Positions 11,970 to 25,099 of a DNA stretch of 64,000 nucleotides are shown here, piece after piece (position 1 is the stretch's first letter; the number at the start of each line of letters is the position of its first letter). The translations under genes were made by a program, and so were the position numbers. The DNA comes from Phascolomyces articulosus. Lineage: Eukaryota; Mucoromycota; Mucoromycetes; Mucorales; Lichtheimiaceae. The notes beneath the pieces are model-generated. The model saw only the letters and a program-made list of their open reading frames with translations, was not told the origin of the DNA and searched no databases. The stretch is from positions 1,364,001 through 1,428,000 of the forward strand of contig JAIXMP010000007.1 in the NCBI GenBank assembly GCA_025677815.1, in the 5' to 3' direction.

Positions 11970-13060
11970 ATACATATTCTTATAATATAAAATCTGCAAT
12001 ATGTGCTGTGCTTCTGTGCTATGCTGCGTGTGTGAGGTGATGATGAGTGTGTGCTGTTATTTATTATTATTATTATTTTATGTGTGGCGCCTCTCACTCA
12101 CTCACATCTCCCTTTTATTCAACTAGCTTCCATTTTTAGAAACTTGTTCTTTGTTAACTTTGTTTGGTAAAGTTCTCTTTTTTTATTATTATTTTGCTGA
12201 GCCCTTTTCGTTTTGTTATTATTAACTCACCATCTGCCACGCATTTATATTATAAATATATATATTATTGTGATTATTTATTGGTTTTATTGTGCCAGCC
12301 CATAATAAAAGTATGTTTTTTAAAGGATTTATTATTCCTTGTTATTATTCTAAATGTTTGGCATTTTTCTTATCAAGAAGAACTGCTGTAAATAATAGAA
12401 ATTCTGTAAAACAATAATAATAATAGAAATCATGCCATGGTTTTTATTCATATTAAAGAGATCGGGATGAAAAAACATACACTATTTCTGTTTTTGTGTC
12501 TCTGTTGCAAAAATAGAATTTCATTAATAAAATAAGTTAATAATAATAAAATAAGCTTCCCTCCACTTTTTTTTAAACATGCTGCTCCTTTTTTTCTTCC
12601 ATGCTTTCTCCGCAAGTTGCTCTATTTTCTTTACACAAAACTAAATATTTTTATTATTGTGTAATTCTATTGAAACTGTCATTATTACTATTATTATTAT
12701 ATTACCTTTTTTTTACATTCTATCAACAAAAAGAGTACCCTGCATATCTATTGACTTGATATTTTATTATTTCAGGGGAAAACAACAACTTGTATCGATC
12801 GATCGAGTCAAAAAAAAAGTCACTTACTCTAATTTATACACATGCCTTTATGTTCTCGATGGTTTTTCACCCTTTATTCTTAATTAAACAAAACAACGTT
12901 CAAGTTGTTACGATTCTGGGAAAAAAAATTGAACTTGAGAGATCGATTATGAATGTTCAAAGTATAGAAAATAGCAAGTTGTCATTGTCTAAATTGCTGA
13001 TCAATTATTGTTAAACAACCATCTTGTTGCTCTGTTACAAAGTATATTAACAATTATTTT
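10991..13060. other. Upstream region of the zinc-finger gene, no CDS seen
   Basis: AT-rich DNA with GA- and CT-rich tracts, including a (CT)n run at about 11930-11966. It probably contains the promoter and leader of the minus-strand zinc-finger gene. No convincing coding frame was found on either strand. Confidence 0.55.
11930..11966. repeat. (CT)n microsatellite
   Basis: Nearly pure CT dinucleotide run about 940 bp upstream of the zinc-finger gene start. Confidence 0.9.
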
Positions 13061-13390
13061 GTTGCCAGGCAACCTAAGTTACCTTGATAACCAAGTATTA
13101 AAAGGTTGCTAGGCAAGCTGAGTTACTATTGCAACAAAGGGTACCAATAATTATTTTGTTGCGAGACAAATCGAGTTACCATGGTAGTAAAGGATTAACA
13201 CTTGGTAGTCGATAGTTGCTACGCAACAAATAACTTGTCAGTTGCTAGATAAAATAAGTTACCATCATGGCAACAAAGTAAATACCTATATCGACGGTTA
13301 CTAAGGAATAACTAATAATTTTTCTGTTGCTAGGCAACACTGGTTATCTTGGTAACTAGGAGGAAGCATACAACACGTTACCATGGTAAC
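13061..13390. promoter_or_regulatory. Homotypic cluster of RFX-type X-box palindromes
   Basis: At least twelve near-palindromes of the form GTTGC(N)GCAAC or GTTACC(NN)GGTAAC occur in 330 bp. Examples: GTTGCCAGGCAAC at 13061, GTTACCTTGATAAC at 13078, GTTGCTAGGCAAG at 13105, GTTACTATTGCAAC at 13122, GTTGCTACGCAAC at 13215, GTTACCATCATGGCAAC at 13258, GTTGCTAGGCAAC at 13326, GTTATCTTGGTAAC at 13343 and a perfect GTTACCATGGTAAC at 13377. They match the X-box bound by RFX-family winged-helix factors (Crt1 in budding yeast, Sak1 in fission yeast, RFX in animals). Five pairs keep an exact 17-bp start-to-start spacing (13061/13078, 13105/13122, 13158/13175, 13241/13258, 13326/13343), while the distances between pairs vary. 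It lies upstream of the zinc-finger gene and nearly 4.5 kb beyond the StuA-like gene's 3' end. Binding is inferred from the motif only. Confidence 0.65.
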
Positions 13391-16300
13391 CAACAAAAGT
13401 AGTTTATTTATTGCTAATTATGATAAACATGCCCCCATTGCTCACTTCTAAATGACTTTTAAGGGCAAGAATGTGCTTTTTTGGTAGATACTAAAAGGAG
13501 AGAAGACATCATGTCTTATCTTATCATGAAAAAGACGATCTTTTTCATGTACAATCGAAATAACATTTTTTAAATCAACAACACGCTCATTATTATTTTT
13601 CATAACCAAGGATATAGGTTCCATTCCCCTTTCAGAGTCTCTCGTCGCCCTGATGTTATATATATTATGAGTAAAAAAGGCGGTGTAAAAAATGAGTAAT
13701 AATATAAAATTAGATTGTTATTAAATACATAACATTTTTAGTATAAAAAGGGTTGATTATTATGTAATAATTTGCCTTTGTTATAAGACGTAAATGAGTC
13801 TAATAATATATAGTTTTAATAACAAATAACCTATTACTATATTTTTATGCATAATAGTTTATTATTATTTACCGTCTTTCGGTACCGGTTTACATAACGA
13901 TAATATATACTTTATTCATAAGAAAAGCTGCCTGAAAATGAAAAGTAATAATAATAACACTTTTATTAATAATATTCTATGTAGCTACATTATAATTGAA
14001 TAATTTGAAAATTAGGCATGCAACTTCTCTATTCAAAAAGGAGTTCCTCTTCTAGGATGAGATGTACAATTACAAGGAGAAGATTGCCAATCCATGAATG
14101 ATGATGTATATACATACAAAGCAATTTTTTTAGTGGGACAGCGATCACACTCACCCTGTGATATAAAACTAAAAAAAATCCATGTTCATCTGTCCCTACC
14201 TAGTGCGTAGCTGTATGTACGTATGTACTTTAAAAGGGACCCTTAAGATGATCTTCTAAATATAAAAACATAACGTTCAGTGCAGCAGAACTACCAGTAG
14301 CTTTAGTTTATTGTAGAATAATATCAGGTTGCATATCTCCTCCAATGACAAACAGATAAGAACTTCTGAATTATATTAAAACAATCTATACTACTACTAC
14401 AAAATATATCAGTCGAGAACTGTTTGTCATTCTTGTTTGTATATAAAAAAGACAACAGATTCTTAGAACTAAATAGCATCTGCAGCTCTGTTTATATCTG
14501 GGACAGTATATAAATATTTCAATTATAAATACAATAGTAATCGGTAAATTAGAAATACGAGAAGGAAATGAACCGATGTGCATGCGTTCATGTCAAAAAT
14601 TATATATATTTATAACCAATCTGTGATGGAATCCATCTCATTATATATGGTAGCAATTCTTTCTTCTCTTATAATAAAAACTAATGAAGTTATGGGCACA
14701 TGTGAATAAATATGCAATTATCCCATTATCATATAAATATATACGAAGAGAAATAAGAAGACTGCTCCGGCCTAGCTATCGTATACCGGTGGATCTTACC
14801 GCAATGATAGCCGCAATTATGAACTTAGATGTGTAGTTGATCACTTGACAAGAATCAATGCAAAGTTGGGCTTGCACAGATTTAAAGGGATTTCTTAATA
14901 AAAAAACCTGATTCTAAACCCAATCCAAGGATTTAAATACCTATCCCACAGTATTATTTTTACTTTTAGAAGGGTAACTGCTTTTTTGTTTATATTATTT
15001 TTGCGTAATATAATCCGAAAAAAACAGTACCCCACAGCAGGATTTAACATCGGTGATGGGCAGCTGTGGTTGTTGTTGCTTCCGTTCTGCTATCGTGCAT
15101 ACAGCAAGTTACCTTTTGTCTTTTAGTTTTAGATTTGTCCCGACAACAGATGTATCATCATACAAATATATAATAGCTATACAATCAAACACAAGAATCA
15201 TCGTTCTTTTAGAGAATCTTTACAGAATAACCTATGCTTCTCTTTTTCTCTCTCTCTCTATCCAATCAATGGGTTTACAAGAGTTTACTCTTCTATATAA
15301 ACACTACTCTATATATGATACTTTTATATTTCTTTACTATGGAGGTATACAAAATATATCATATATCATATATCATATAAAGTATATAGCGAGGATATGT
15401 AGGGTTTCTAATATGAAAAAAAAAACTGATTAAACAACAGCATTGTTATCTATTATATGCAAATGGATAAAGCAATTGGAGTACCAAAAATAAATAAATA
15501 AATAAAACACGCGACATATACTTTTAATGGAAGATCCCGGTCATGCCAATGGTGGCGGAATAGAATATCGTCCAAATGTCATTTTCTTGGCAATAAAAAG
15601 ATGGACCTATATTAGAAAAAAAAGGTCGGGTTTTCTATACCATTTACTTTAACATGCAGTATTGCGAATGATATAAAATGACAGATAATTAAAATCATTA
15701 TCTTGCTTTTTTTTGTAGAAATAATGGATGGAGGATAGAACGGTAATTATTACTATTATTGCAGGTCAAAGGGAAAAAAGACGACAATGGTTTAATAGCA
15801 GCACTTTTACCATAAAATTGAATATGGATGGATCTAGGCGCAGGTTCAAAAAAAGAAAATAAAAACAACATCGTGTCAATGCATGTATAATTTTTTTTGT
15901 TTGGAAACTCATATGCATGCAAAGTAAACCAAGCAGTCTTGTTTGTAAAGTTTTTTTTTAAGGATAATAATATCATAACGCAAATCAATAAAATATCATC
16001 CGACAATGAAAGTTATGCATGCTTCCACATGCCTCTTTCCTAAAAAAAAAAAGAAGAAAAGTAGTATATATCACTTCTCATCAATAATACTATTGGTTAT
16101 TATTATTATTATAATTCTATAGAGTTGTTTATCATAGAGTGTAATAGATGTGTGTATTTATTATGTTGTTTATATGTAGGTTGTCAGATGAGATAGTTTA
16201 TAACATGTTTTTTATGTGATTCTGTGCCTATCAATTTGCATGATTGTTTTGTGAAACCCGACATTTTAGTTTATTCGTCTTTTTAAGAGATGCACCTGTA

Positions 16301-17728
16301 GTTAAAGTAGTATTTTTATACTTTAATAGAGTATAGTATTAGCCTTTAAAGAAAAGAATAAATCAGGAGACATAGAAAAAAGTAAGGGAATTGAAGGAGA
16401 TGAAGGGGTGATGATGTTGATAAGTAATAATAATAATAATAATAATAATATAATTGATAGGAGAAAAAAAAGACAAAAAGTTTCTATTTATGACGATGCT
16501 ATTATGTTATATTTGAAGGAATATGTACGATATGTTTGTTGTATTATCTATGATTATAAATAAAATGTTGAGTACAGAGAGGATCGTCATGCTTCGTAGT
16601 AGTTACTTGACATATTTTCATCATCGGCCATCATTTTTTTATTCATTCTTTTCGTTTCCTTTTTTGCCACCCAAATCGACGATGCATACAACCGCCACAA
16701 GTAATACAAATCGAAATCTGTACTGTAAATATATAAAAATAAAGTTTATTCGGTTTTAAAATTATTATGGAGGTATCATAGATTTTTCTTTTACATAACT
16801 AGAACTAGACTATATACGTACGTAACCAATTTTAATAATAAATTTTACAGTATACGTATGTACTACTAAACAATAATAGTGATGCAAAAAACTGTTGTAC
16901 GTACATGCAGAAAAAAGAAGCATTTACCGAATTATGTGGTTGCATCATACGTTATAATTTATATTATGCAAATGCCTTTTTTTTTGTTGATAATAAGAAG
17001 TGTGTTGTATCATTGAAATATATAGGTATAGCATGAGATAAGTGCTGCGAATTGTGATGTATGTAAATGAATTGATTGATGATACGAAAAAAAAATTTAA
17101 TGAGAAAAAAGAGCAAGCGAAACAACTACAATAATGCCATTTTATAATATATGAAAAAGAAAATGTTGCCAATAAAATAAAATGTATATATATATCTTGT
17201 ATGTAAAAAAAAGAGCTGTTTGTGGTAGAGTTTGTTATATAAATGTATGCAAATCTCCATTATAATATGTGTTTATAATCACCATCCCATAATCCAGATA
17301 GAATCATTCGCAACACGGTTAGTATACCAATAAAAAAAATAAAGAAAATGAAAATAATTGTGATAAGAAGCAAATATGATGTACATACATGTTATGTTTT
17401 GGGGGGAGGGTGAATAATGGTAGTAATAGTAGTTGTTTTGAAGGAAGTTTTGTTTATAGAAAATGGTATTGAGTGCGTGTATAATATGTGATTGAAGAAA
17501 ATGTATATTTATCCTTTTGACTATGTACAACGACGTATTTTATGCAATATCTAATATAAAAATAATAATAAAAGTGTTAGTGGTTTGATATTCCATCCTA
17601 TCATTATTGCTCTCTATATGAAAAGCTACTACAAAGTAAATGCTTCCCCTTCCACCAAAGTTAAAAAAAAAGTGGATAATCCATTGAAATCCAAGGAGAA
17701 AAAGATATTATATAATGATGTATGTATG

Positions 17729-17759
<31 letters not shown>

Positions 17760-17880
17760 GTGATATTTGAAGGGAGAGAGTTAGAGAAAGAGAGAAAGTA
17801 TATGTAAAAGAGGAGTTTAAGGGTAGCATATTGGGGGAGGGGGGAGGAGTGAAGCATAAAGATGGAAAAGAGAAAGCTTT
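13391..17880. other. Long gene-poor region between the X-box cluster and the StuA-like gene
   Basis: AT-rich DNA with simple repeats such as (AAT)n near 16428-16450 and a TATATG run near 17728-17760. On the minus strand at 15627-15560 an acceptor followed by a short frame ending MTFGRYSIPPPLA could be a terminal exon, but no matching upstream exon was found. Otherwise nothing supportable. Confidence 0.5.
17728..17761. repeat. TATG/TATATG short tandem repeat
   Basis: Tandem tetra- and hexanucleotide units just 3' of the StuA-like gene. Confidence 0.8.
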
Positions 17881-19031
17881 TTAATACATACTTGGCTTAT
17901 TATCATCAGAAGTGATGCGTTCAGCACAATCCATGGGTCGTTTTTCAATTTTGGTATCTTTTACAGAAGATGAATCATCTGAAAAGAAACGATGAAGTGA
18001 AGATGTTGAAGAAGGTGGTAATGAAGGAGGTTGTGGCGGAGCAGTGGATGATGCAGTAGATCGTGAATAATCGTATTGTTGTTGATGATAATAATAGTTT
18101 AATCCGGTATAACTAGAATTGTTGTTGTTGTTATGTAAAGAAGTAAGGTGGGGTGCTGGCAATGTAGTCGAAGGCATGGATGAAGATGAGGATGAGGATG
18201 ACTGCTGATCATTATCACCCAATGATGGAAGATCTAATCATGTGTTTGTTATTATTTTTTTTATACATATAAACAATATCAAATGGATATGTTATGTTAT
18301 GTTATATATTATTTACCTGCAACGGAATGGAATTGTTGAATGGGTGGTGAAAGACGGGACGTCACTAAAAAATTATAGTATAATAATAGTAACAAGACGA
18401 TGAGTATATATCATAAAAAAAAACTTAAGGCTAGGTGGTTTTTAAAGGGAGGCAAACTGTATATTTTGGAGGAGGTAATAGTTTGTTTAAAGCCAAAGTA
18501 TATTATATCATTATTTACTATATATTTTTTTCATTTAGAAAATACATAGCTGAGCACTAATAGTACTAATAACAATAATAGAATACAATGACTTCATCAA
18601 CGATGTATATATTATATTATATCATCATCATATATATATATATACCTTGATCTAAAGTACTCATTGATGGAAGAGAACTTCGTTTGGTGTTATCATTGAA
18701 AGGTGATGATCGCATACCACTGGAAAGGCTGTCGGGGCTGTTGTCAAGTAAAGAGGAAGCTCGACGAGATGATGATACAGATGCCGGTGGTGATGAGACA
18801 CCTGCAGCAGCAGCTGCAGGATGATTCGGAGGGCTAGTTGCATAGACAAACTTTTTTGGGTCATCTTCAAATAATGGGTAAAGTATATCACAAATTCGAA
18901 ACTTTGTTGCTAGGTATTTTGCTCTTCGTAATGTAATCCTATCATATTCAATGTTGTTGTTACGATGATTATTATTTATAATTGGATAGAGTATTTGTAT
19001 ATATGGGGGAGGGTAAATAGACCATGTGACA

Positions 19032-19109
<78 letters not shown>

Positions 19110-20118
19110 TGCCTTTTTACTTACCAGACTCCTTTAAGATGCATGGCACCAACTTTAATGACAACGCGATCTTTCTCATTTTTGAGGATACCGTCTCGTT
19201 TGCCGCGAGACATTCCGACAACATTTAATAGTTTTGTACCATTAATCATTTCATTATCTACGTCATAAAAATAAATCATGATAGGGTAGTGTTAGATTTG
19301 GGGGTTAGATACAAATTTTTGTTTTCTTAAAATGATATTCCATCTTATAAAGAAGAAGAAAAGATGTATTCACCTGCTCTTCGGGCAACACAAATGCCTT
19401 TTGCATCGACTTGATAACAAACAGTGCCTTCATCTTCCCAAACAGTCGTTGTAAGTTTTGGTCGTGACAATGAAGCAGGCGGGCCAAAACCTGGTGGAGA
19501 TATAGGATGATGATGATAATGGTGATGATGATGCTTTGTTGGACTGGTCATGTTTATATCACCTCCCGTTCTTGCTCCGATATATCCACCCCCTGCAGAT
19601 GGGTATGGACGCGCAGATGGACTAGTAGAATCACTCCAAGGAAATCCTGCTGTTGCTTGTTGTTGTTGTTGTTGTTGTTGTGTTGTTGCTGGTAATGAAG
19701 AAGGTGAAGAGCGTGTTTGCCATCCATTGGATGCTGTTGATGTAGAAGAAGGAGGCGGGGCATAATAATTGTTAGGGTCGGAATTAGGATGTGTATTAGA
19801 AGTTCGATGATCTGGAAAAACAGGGCTTGGTGCTTCATGATTTGCTAATGAAGATGCGGATGAAGTAGGAGATTGGTACGCGTAATAATTGTTATTACTG
19901 TTGCTATTACTATTGTTGTTATTACTGTTACTGTTGTTGTTATTTCCAGTAGCAGTACGATAAGGATATGGATCACGATAGCTGAGCCCTCCATAAGGCT
20001 GTACTTGAGGTTCTACTGGATTATCTGGATAAGATGAAGTTGGCGGTACAGGTGGCGGAGGTAAGTGTGGTGCACCATTGGGTGGGTACCCGAAACTCTG
20101 GTATACTCCTTCAAGCAT
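17881..20118 (-). CDS. stuA: APSES-domain transcription factor, StuA/Asm1/Efg1-like
   Basis: Five exons: 20118-19374, 19257-19125, 18938-18646, 18364-18317, 18233-17881; phases agree and give about 523 residues. The APSES DNA-binding domain spans about residues 224-330: [23 protein letters not shown] (split here only by exon ends), then [21 protein letters not shown], then [13 protein letters not shown] and a helix [20 protein letters not shown]. This matches StuA-class regulators, which control asexual development and dimorphism in other fungi. The N-terminus is Pro/Gln/Asn-rich with a His run near residues 200-215; the C-terminus is Ser-rich and ends with a basic [17 protein letters not shown] tract that may serve nuclear import. 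The last codons overlap a good GTATGT donor, so an alternative terminal exon is possible. Intron 2 contains a long (GA)n run. Strong call for the class. Confidence 0.9.
19039..19106. repeat. (GA)n microsatellite in intron 2 of the StuA-like gene
   Basis: A pure GA run of about 34 units, lying only about 14 bp from the 5' donor of the intron. In the transcript it reads as a (UC)n pyrimidine tract. Confidence 0.95.
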
Positions 20119-21046
20119 TGTTATTGTTGTTTTTGTTGATGTTGTTTTATATTGGTGGGAAAAAAAGGGAAAAGAAAGGATTTTGATATAAAAGTGAAAA
20201 AGAAAAAGAAAGAAGAGAAAAGAAAAAGAAATTGATTTGCTCTGCTCTTTTTTTTGGTCTTTTTTTTTTCTGTGAGTTTATATAGAAATAATATGCAAGT
20301 CCGTTTTTTTTTTTTTTTGGTATAAAAAGATCAGGGACTTTTTGTTCTCTTTAGCTCCTCTCTCTATATATCTAATATATGTATTGATTTATATATGTTT
20401 ATATATATATATTTAAACCTGCAAAGCGCAGCATGATAATAATATGTTAGTATTTCTTTTTTATCCATTGACTCTCTTCTTTTTTTTGGGGGGGGGAGGA
20501 AATATGGACAAAATGATTTTTTTTTTTTGCTGATCGATTTCTTTCTGAGTAAAAAAAAAGTTATAAAAGGGAAAGTACCTTTATATGGGTTACAGTTGTC
20601 AAGGTAAATGTGGATGGTTTATATGTATCCAAGAGAAGAGGTAGAATATATATATATATATATCACTTTATTTTTATTTTTTTTACTTGAATAAATAGTC
20701 GTTTTAAAAGAAATAAGGTGGCAAAAGAAAGAAGAAAAAAAAGAAAGAGAAACAAAAAAGCGTGTGTGTTTGAATGAATTTGTGTGCTGTTGTGCACAAA
20801 TTGGATTCCTGTTTTTTTTTCACTTTACTTTAAAAAAGCTGCCAAGTCCATTCTTATGATTGGGCGCAAAGTAAAAATAAACACAAATAAGCCAGAGAGA
20901 AAAGAAGCACAAACATACAGTTTAATCACCATAAATTTCACACTATAATTTTTTGCTTGTCAGTTTTCTTTTTTAGCTGCAAGGTCGTTCAAAGTTGTAT
21001 GCATTTGTTTATAACGCAAAACTAAACCACATTATCATCTATAAAC

Positions 21047-21077
<31 letters not shown>

Positions 21078-23037
21078 ATTATACTAAAGAAGTTCAAGTA
21101 CTACTATAACTTGATCTCCGGAAAATGCTGATGAAGAAAGTTTCCTTTTATTAACATTGATGAAAAAGCTTCTTTTAACATAGCGTAATTACTCATTCTG
21201 GATAATATGGTGTATAATGATCAATCAACAACATTCAATTATTATCATTATATGTCTCTCCCCCACTCCTTTTTTCTTGAACTTTTCCATATTCTATTTT
21301 ATAACACTAACCAAACGATTTTTGATTATCTTTTACTCTCCAAGAAAATTATACATAAGAGGAGCAAGGAGAAAAGAAGAAGGTGTTCTTGTATTCTTGG
21401 GGGAGTGTTGATGTGGACAAGCTTTATAATAATAATTGTTGGAGATTCTTTTCTTAGGTCCACATGATTTTCATCTAAAAATCATCATTTTTCATTCCTC
21501 AAATGTTTTATTCTTCAATATTAATGAAAGAGATATATCTTTTTTTCATCCTCGTTATTAGTATCATTCTGAACAAGTGTGTCCTTATCTTCTCGCAATA
21601 ATTATATCAAATAATCGTTTATAACAAGTATTGAAGTAATAAGTTTACAATAATGTCATGCAACGCAATGCATCTAAGCAGAGATAGTATAGATACATAA
21701 CATACACATCACATTTTTACAAAAAAAAAGTGGTCATACTTGCATATTGCTACATGCATGCACCTTTTTTTTTACTATAAACACATAACATTGTATATAG
21801 AATACATTTAGATCATGATAAATAATATATATAATATACATGAATGTTATATGCACTGTAATAAATATAATTGTTACAAGTTCGAGTCATTATTATAACA
21901 GTTGTTTTTTTTTTTGCTGCATATGCATACTGTATGTATTTACTACATGTTGGCTAGTAAAAAAGCAAAACATTAAAACATATAAGTAAAATCTTTAATA
22001 ATCAATAGTCGCTATCCATAAGAAATCAAATGTGTTCTTTTATTATTATTAAAATAATAAAGGAATTAAACATATAAAGCTACTAAATCATCGTGAGTAA
22101 AGGGACATATATTTTATACCAAAAATAAACATCATGTTGGCATCGGAATCAAGTGATTTGACGGACAAGAAAAAAATGAAGATTGGGGGGGAGAGTGAGG
22201 ATATGAGAATATTTATAGAGATTAAAAGGAACAAATGATAATGTTGATGATGATACTGATGATGGGGTTCATATTATTATTATTATTATAAACAATATAT
22301 AATAATATATAATAACAATATATTGTATATGGAGAATTGTTCATTTGAAATCCTAATAGTTTATTCCAAATATATCAATTGATTTGATGATCCTTTTTTC
22401 ATTATTACACCAAATGTCAGCATTGAAAAACACAACAGCATTTTACACTGCAACATAAACTTTTTTTGTGTAATGTGAAAAGATCTCGCTTATGTCGTAC
22501 AATTTCTTTTTTTTTTTTTGTGGGCGTTTTTTTCATCTCCTATTAATTCTTCCCACCCCCCACACACTCACTGAATTACAAGATCATCCTTCTTTGTTAA
22601 CAATGGGTGATAATATTATATGGATCATTCAATAAAAAAGAGCAATCATTGTTAACATACATACATAATCCAATCCCTATGATAAAATGTATCGTCATTC
22701 TTTTTTTTTTGAGTTACTAACGCTGATTCGACATCTTTTGCAATATATCAAAAAAGGTGTCATAAATAAAATCATGCAGTATCATGTACCTGTTATTTTT
22801 TTTAAAATTGATATAAATAAAGTAGATAGTGACAACTACTGAATATATTATAATTACAGCTGCAAGTTTGGTATACAACGAAAGCTTTTTTTTTGTACGT
22901 AAAATAAGTGACATAACTTGTTTATTATTGTTAATATGCCTATAAACTATTTTATCACCCTAATCGGAAAATAGAAAAAATGTGAAAATGATGGTATGAT
23001 GCATAGTATTTTTTATTGATGAAATGTATTAAATTGA
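20119..23037. other. Upstream region of the StuA-like gene, no CDS seen
   Basis: About 2.9 kb of AT-rich DNA with poly(T) runs, TATATA tracts (for example 21049-21070) and no frame with domain support. StuA-class genes elsewhere have long leaders, so part of this is probably promoter and untranslated leader. Confidence 0.5.
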
Positions 23038-25099
23038 CTAATGAATGTCAATCACATGAACACGTTCATTCAATTCTTCTTCTTCAGCTTGTAAATCCTC
23101 TTCTCTAATAATTTCATCATCCACTTCTTCAGGAACATAATCACCCATTTTTGTATCAATAAAGCGTACCATGTCCTCAATACAATGAGTGACTGTAAAT
23201 TCAGCTAATTCATCACCTATATTTTATCATATATATAAGTATATTATGCATTGTTTGGTAGAATAAAAAAAAATCATCATGATTTACCAGAAGATAATGA
23301 ATCACATCCAAGTCGTGTATCTTTGAGTGGTTCGCCTCGAGTATTGTTAGAAGCAGCCCAGTTCAGAACATGCTAATAAATGTTGTTAAATCATGGATGT
23401 TCACTGTAAATTGACCGCTTCCCCATTCTTTTTTCTTATGTCACACTTACAGAACGAATCCAAATGCGTTTATCATCACCTTCAATCAAATCACTTGAAT
23501 GAGTACTATCAGCCATAGCTACAGCTTTTACTTTGTTTTTGAAAAAGTCAACTATTGAAAGAGAGGTGGTCAAAAACTAGAGTGAGTTTTCCTTTTTTTT
23601 CATATTTGCCTAGATAAAAAAAAATCCATACTTACAGTGTTCATTCAACAGTTGAGTTAAACAAAAACCACCCCATCCAAGTGTCATAGCTACAATGTTT
23701 TCTGCCTTTACTTTGCTATAATCGAGATAAAATATATAATATGGATATAAAAGGATAAAAGCATGTGAGTTTGGTGTTTGATATGATGCAGGCACGCACA
23801 CACGTTCTGAGAAATCAAATGCAAAATGTCGTGTTACCTGATAAATTTGTCAAATACGTAACTGCAATGTACTTCCGGTCCTTCGTTCTCTGTAACAATA
23901 CAATAATGAGTGAGAATCAGTAATTACACATTTTGCAAACTCGCATTTTTCCAGAACAATCTTTTAAAGTAAAAATTTACCAGGTAACATTACGAAATTC
24001 ATATGGGTGAGAGGTGGCATTTCCTATTTATATTAAAAGTAAGTCATCTTTCTCTTCACACACATCTTTTCTCCTCTTTTTCATTATTCTTTCATTTCAT
24101 TTCCATATATTCATGACCCAATTTCTTACCCGTGCTTTACCATCATACCAATAAATTCCATTTGGATTAAGAATAATGGTTTCATAACCTCTTTCTTTGG
24201 CCAATGTTGCCACTTGGATCATGGAACCATTCTATAGGCATTGAAATTCGATTTAGTAAACTCCGATCTTTTTTTTTTGGATGTTTTTCGCATACAGCTC
24301 TAGCATACAATCAAATTATCATCACACATTGCTCGTCGAGTCCATTGCCCAATGCTAAATTAAAAAATCAAACTGTTTGTTTTAATAAAACATATATATA
24401 GTAATTATTTTTTTTTCCATCCTCCAAGATGTTGTTGATTTTACCGAGTATTATTTCCTGGAATCAAAAGGAGGAGTCTGTCTGTTGTCGTCAAAGCATT
24501 TGGACTAATAAAAAACCAAGAATCATTAATCACGCAAAATAATGGTATTTATCATAACAAGAAATCCTATACTCTAACTAAAACTTACGTCATAAAGATA
24601 TAGCTATAAGGTTCATCTGAAGAAGGATCAGCATTTGTAGGAACTATGGTCTTTTTGAAACCAAGAGGTTCAGCTTGAAGTTTTTCTTCTACTAAATCAC
24701 CCACAAGATCTAATCGAAAGTAGAAGATAATAGTAATATATGATTCATTATTATCTTAGGGCTCTTCTTTCCATAATAAAATACAATAAATAGTTGTTTT
24801 AGGTGAGTCATTTTATTTACCAATGAATGCTTTGTAACGTAATTCATTGTAAGGGCGATCCTTGGGTATATAGTCAAAGTTATAAGATTCGTCTATTCCA
24901 ACAACAATTAAAAAAAGGTTATTAACTGTTAAGTCTGTGCTCGCCATATTAAAAAAGAGCACTAGCTTTGGTTCTATTATTTCAAAATACCGTTTTCTTT
25001 ACTACGAATCTCGCCATTTTCTTTGACAATATAACCAAATCCTTCAATAGTATTTGGAAATTCTTGGACTTCTTTTTTCTTCAATCGACGACGAAACAT
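23038..25099 (-). CDS. arb2: ARB2/FAM172-family protein (Arb2 domain)
   Basis: Twelve short exons: 25099-24991, 24892-24821, 24709-24589, 24504-24445, 24354-24309, 24231-24130, 24023-23981, 23889-23838, 23715-23636, 23551-23451, 23372-23288, 23216-23038. Together they close in frame at 349 residues. Family features: an N-terminal FPNTIEGFGYIVKENGEIRS block, then RLLLLIPGNN, IGQWTRRAMCDDNL, and ERGYETIILNPNG, the alpha/beta-hydrolase-like core of Arb2/FAM172. Fission-yeast Arb2 belongs to the Argonaute siRNA chaperone complex; animal FAM172A/ARB2A links Ago2, chromatin and splicing. The usual nucleophile-elbow Ser (G-x-S-x-G-like) appears as Gly215 in TLGWGG, so a hydrolase activity is unlikely. 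The C-terminus is acidic. It is divergently arranged with the dynein light intermediate chain gene, 285 bp apart. Confidence 0.8.

Noticed and set aside
13061..13390. Reading the palindrome cluster as a CRISPR-like or simple tandem array
   Set aside because: Units are near-palindromic 13-17-mers at irregular distances, without constant spacers or a constant period.
15053..15433. 126-codon plus-strand frame
   Set aside because: Composition is that of translated AT-rich DNA (Ile/Tyr/Ser runs) and no domain is visible.
15560..15627. Possible terminal exon on the minus strand ending MTFGRYSIPPPLA
   Set aside because: Acceptor and stop are plausible, but no upstream exon could be found.
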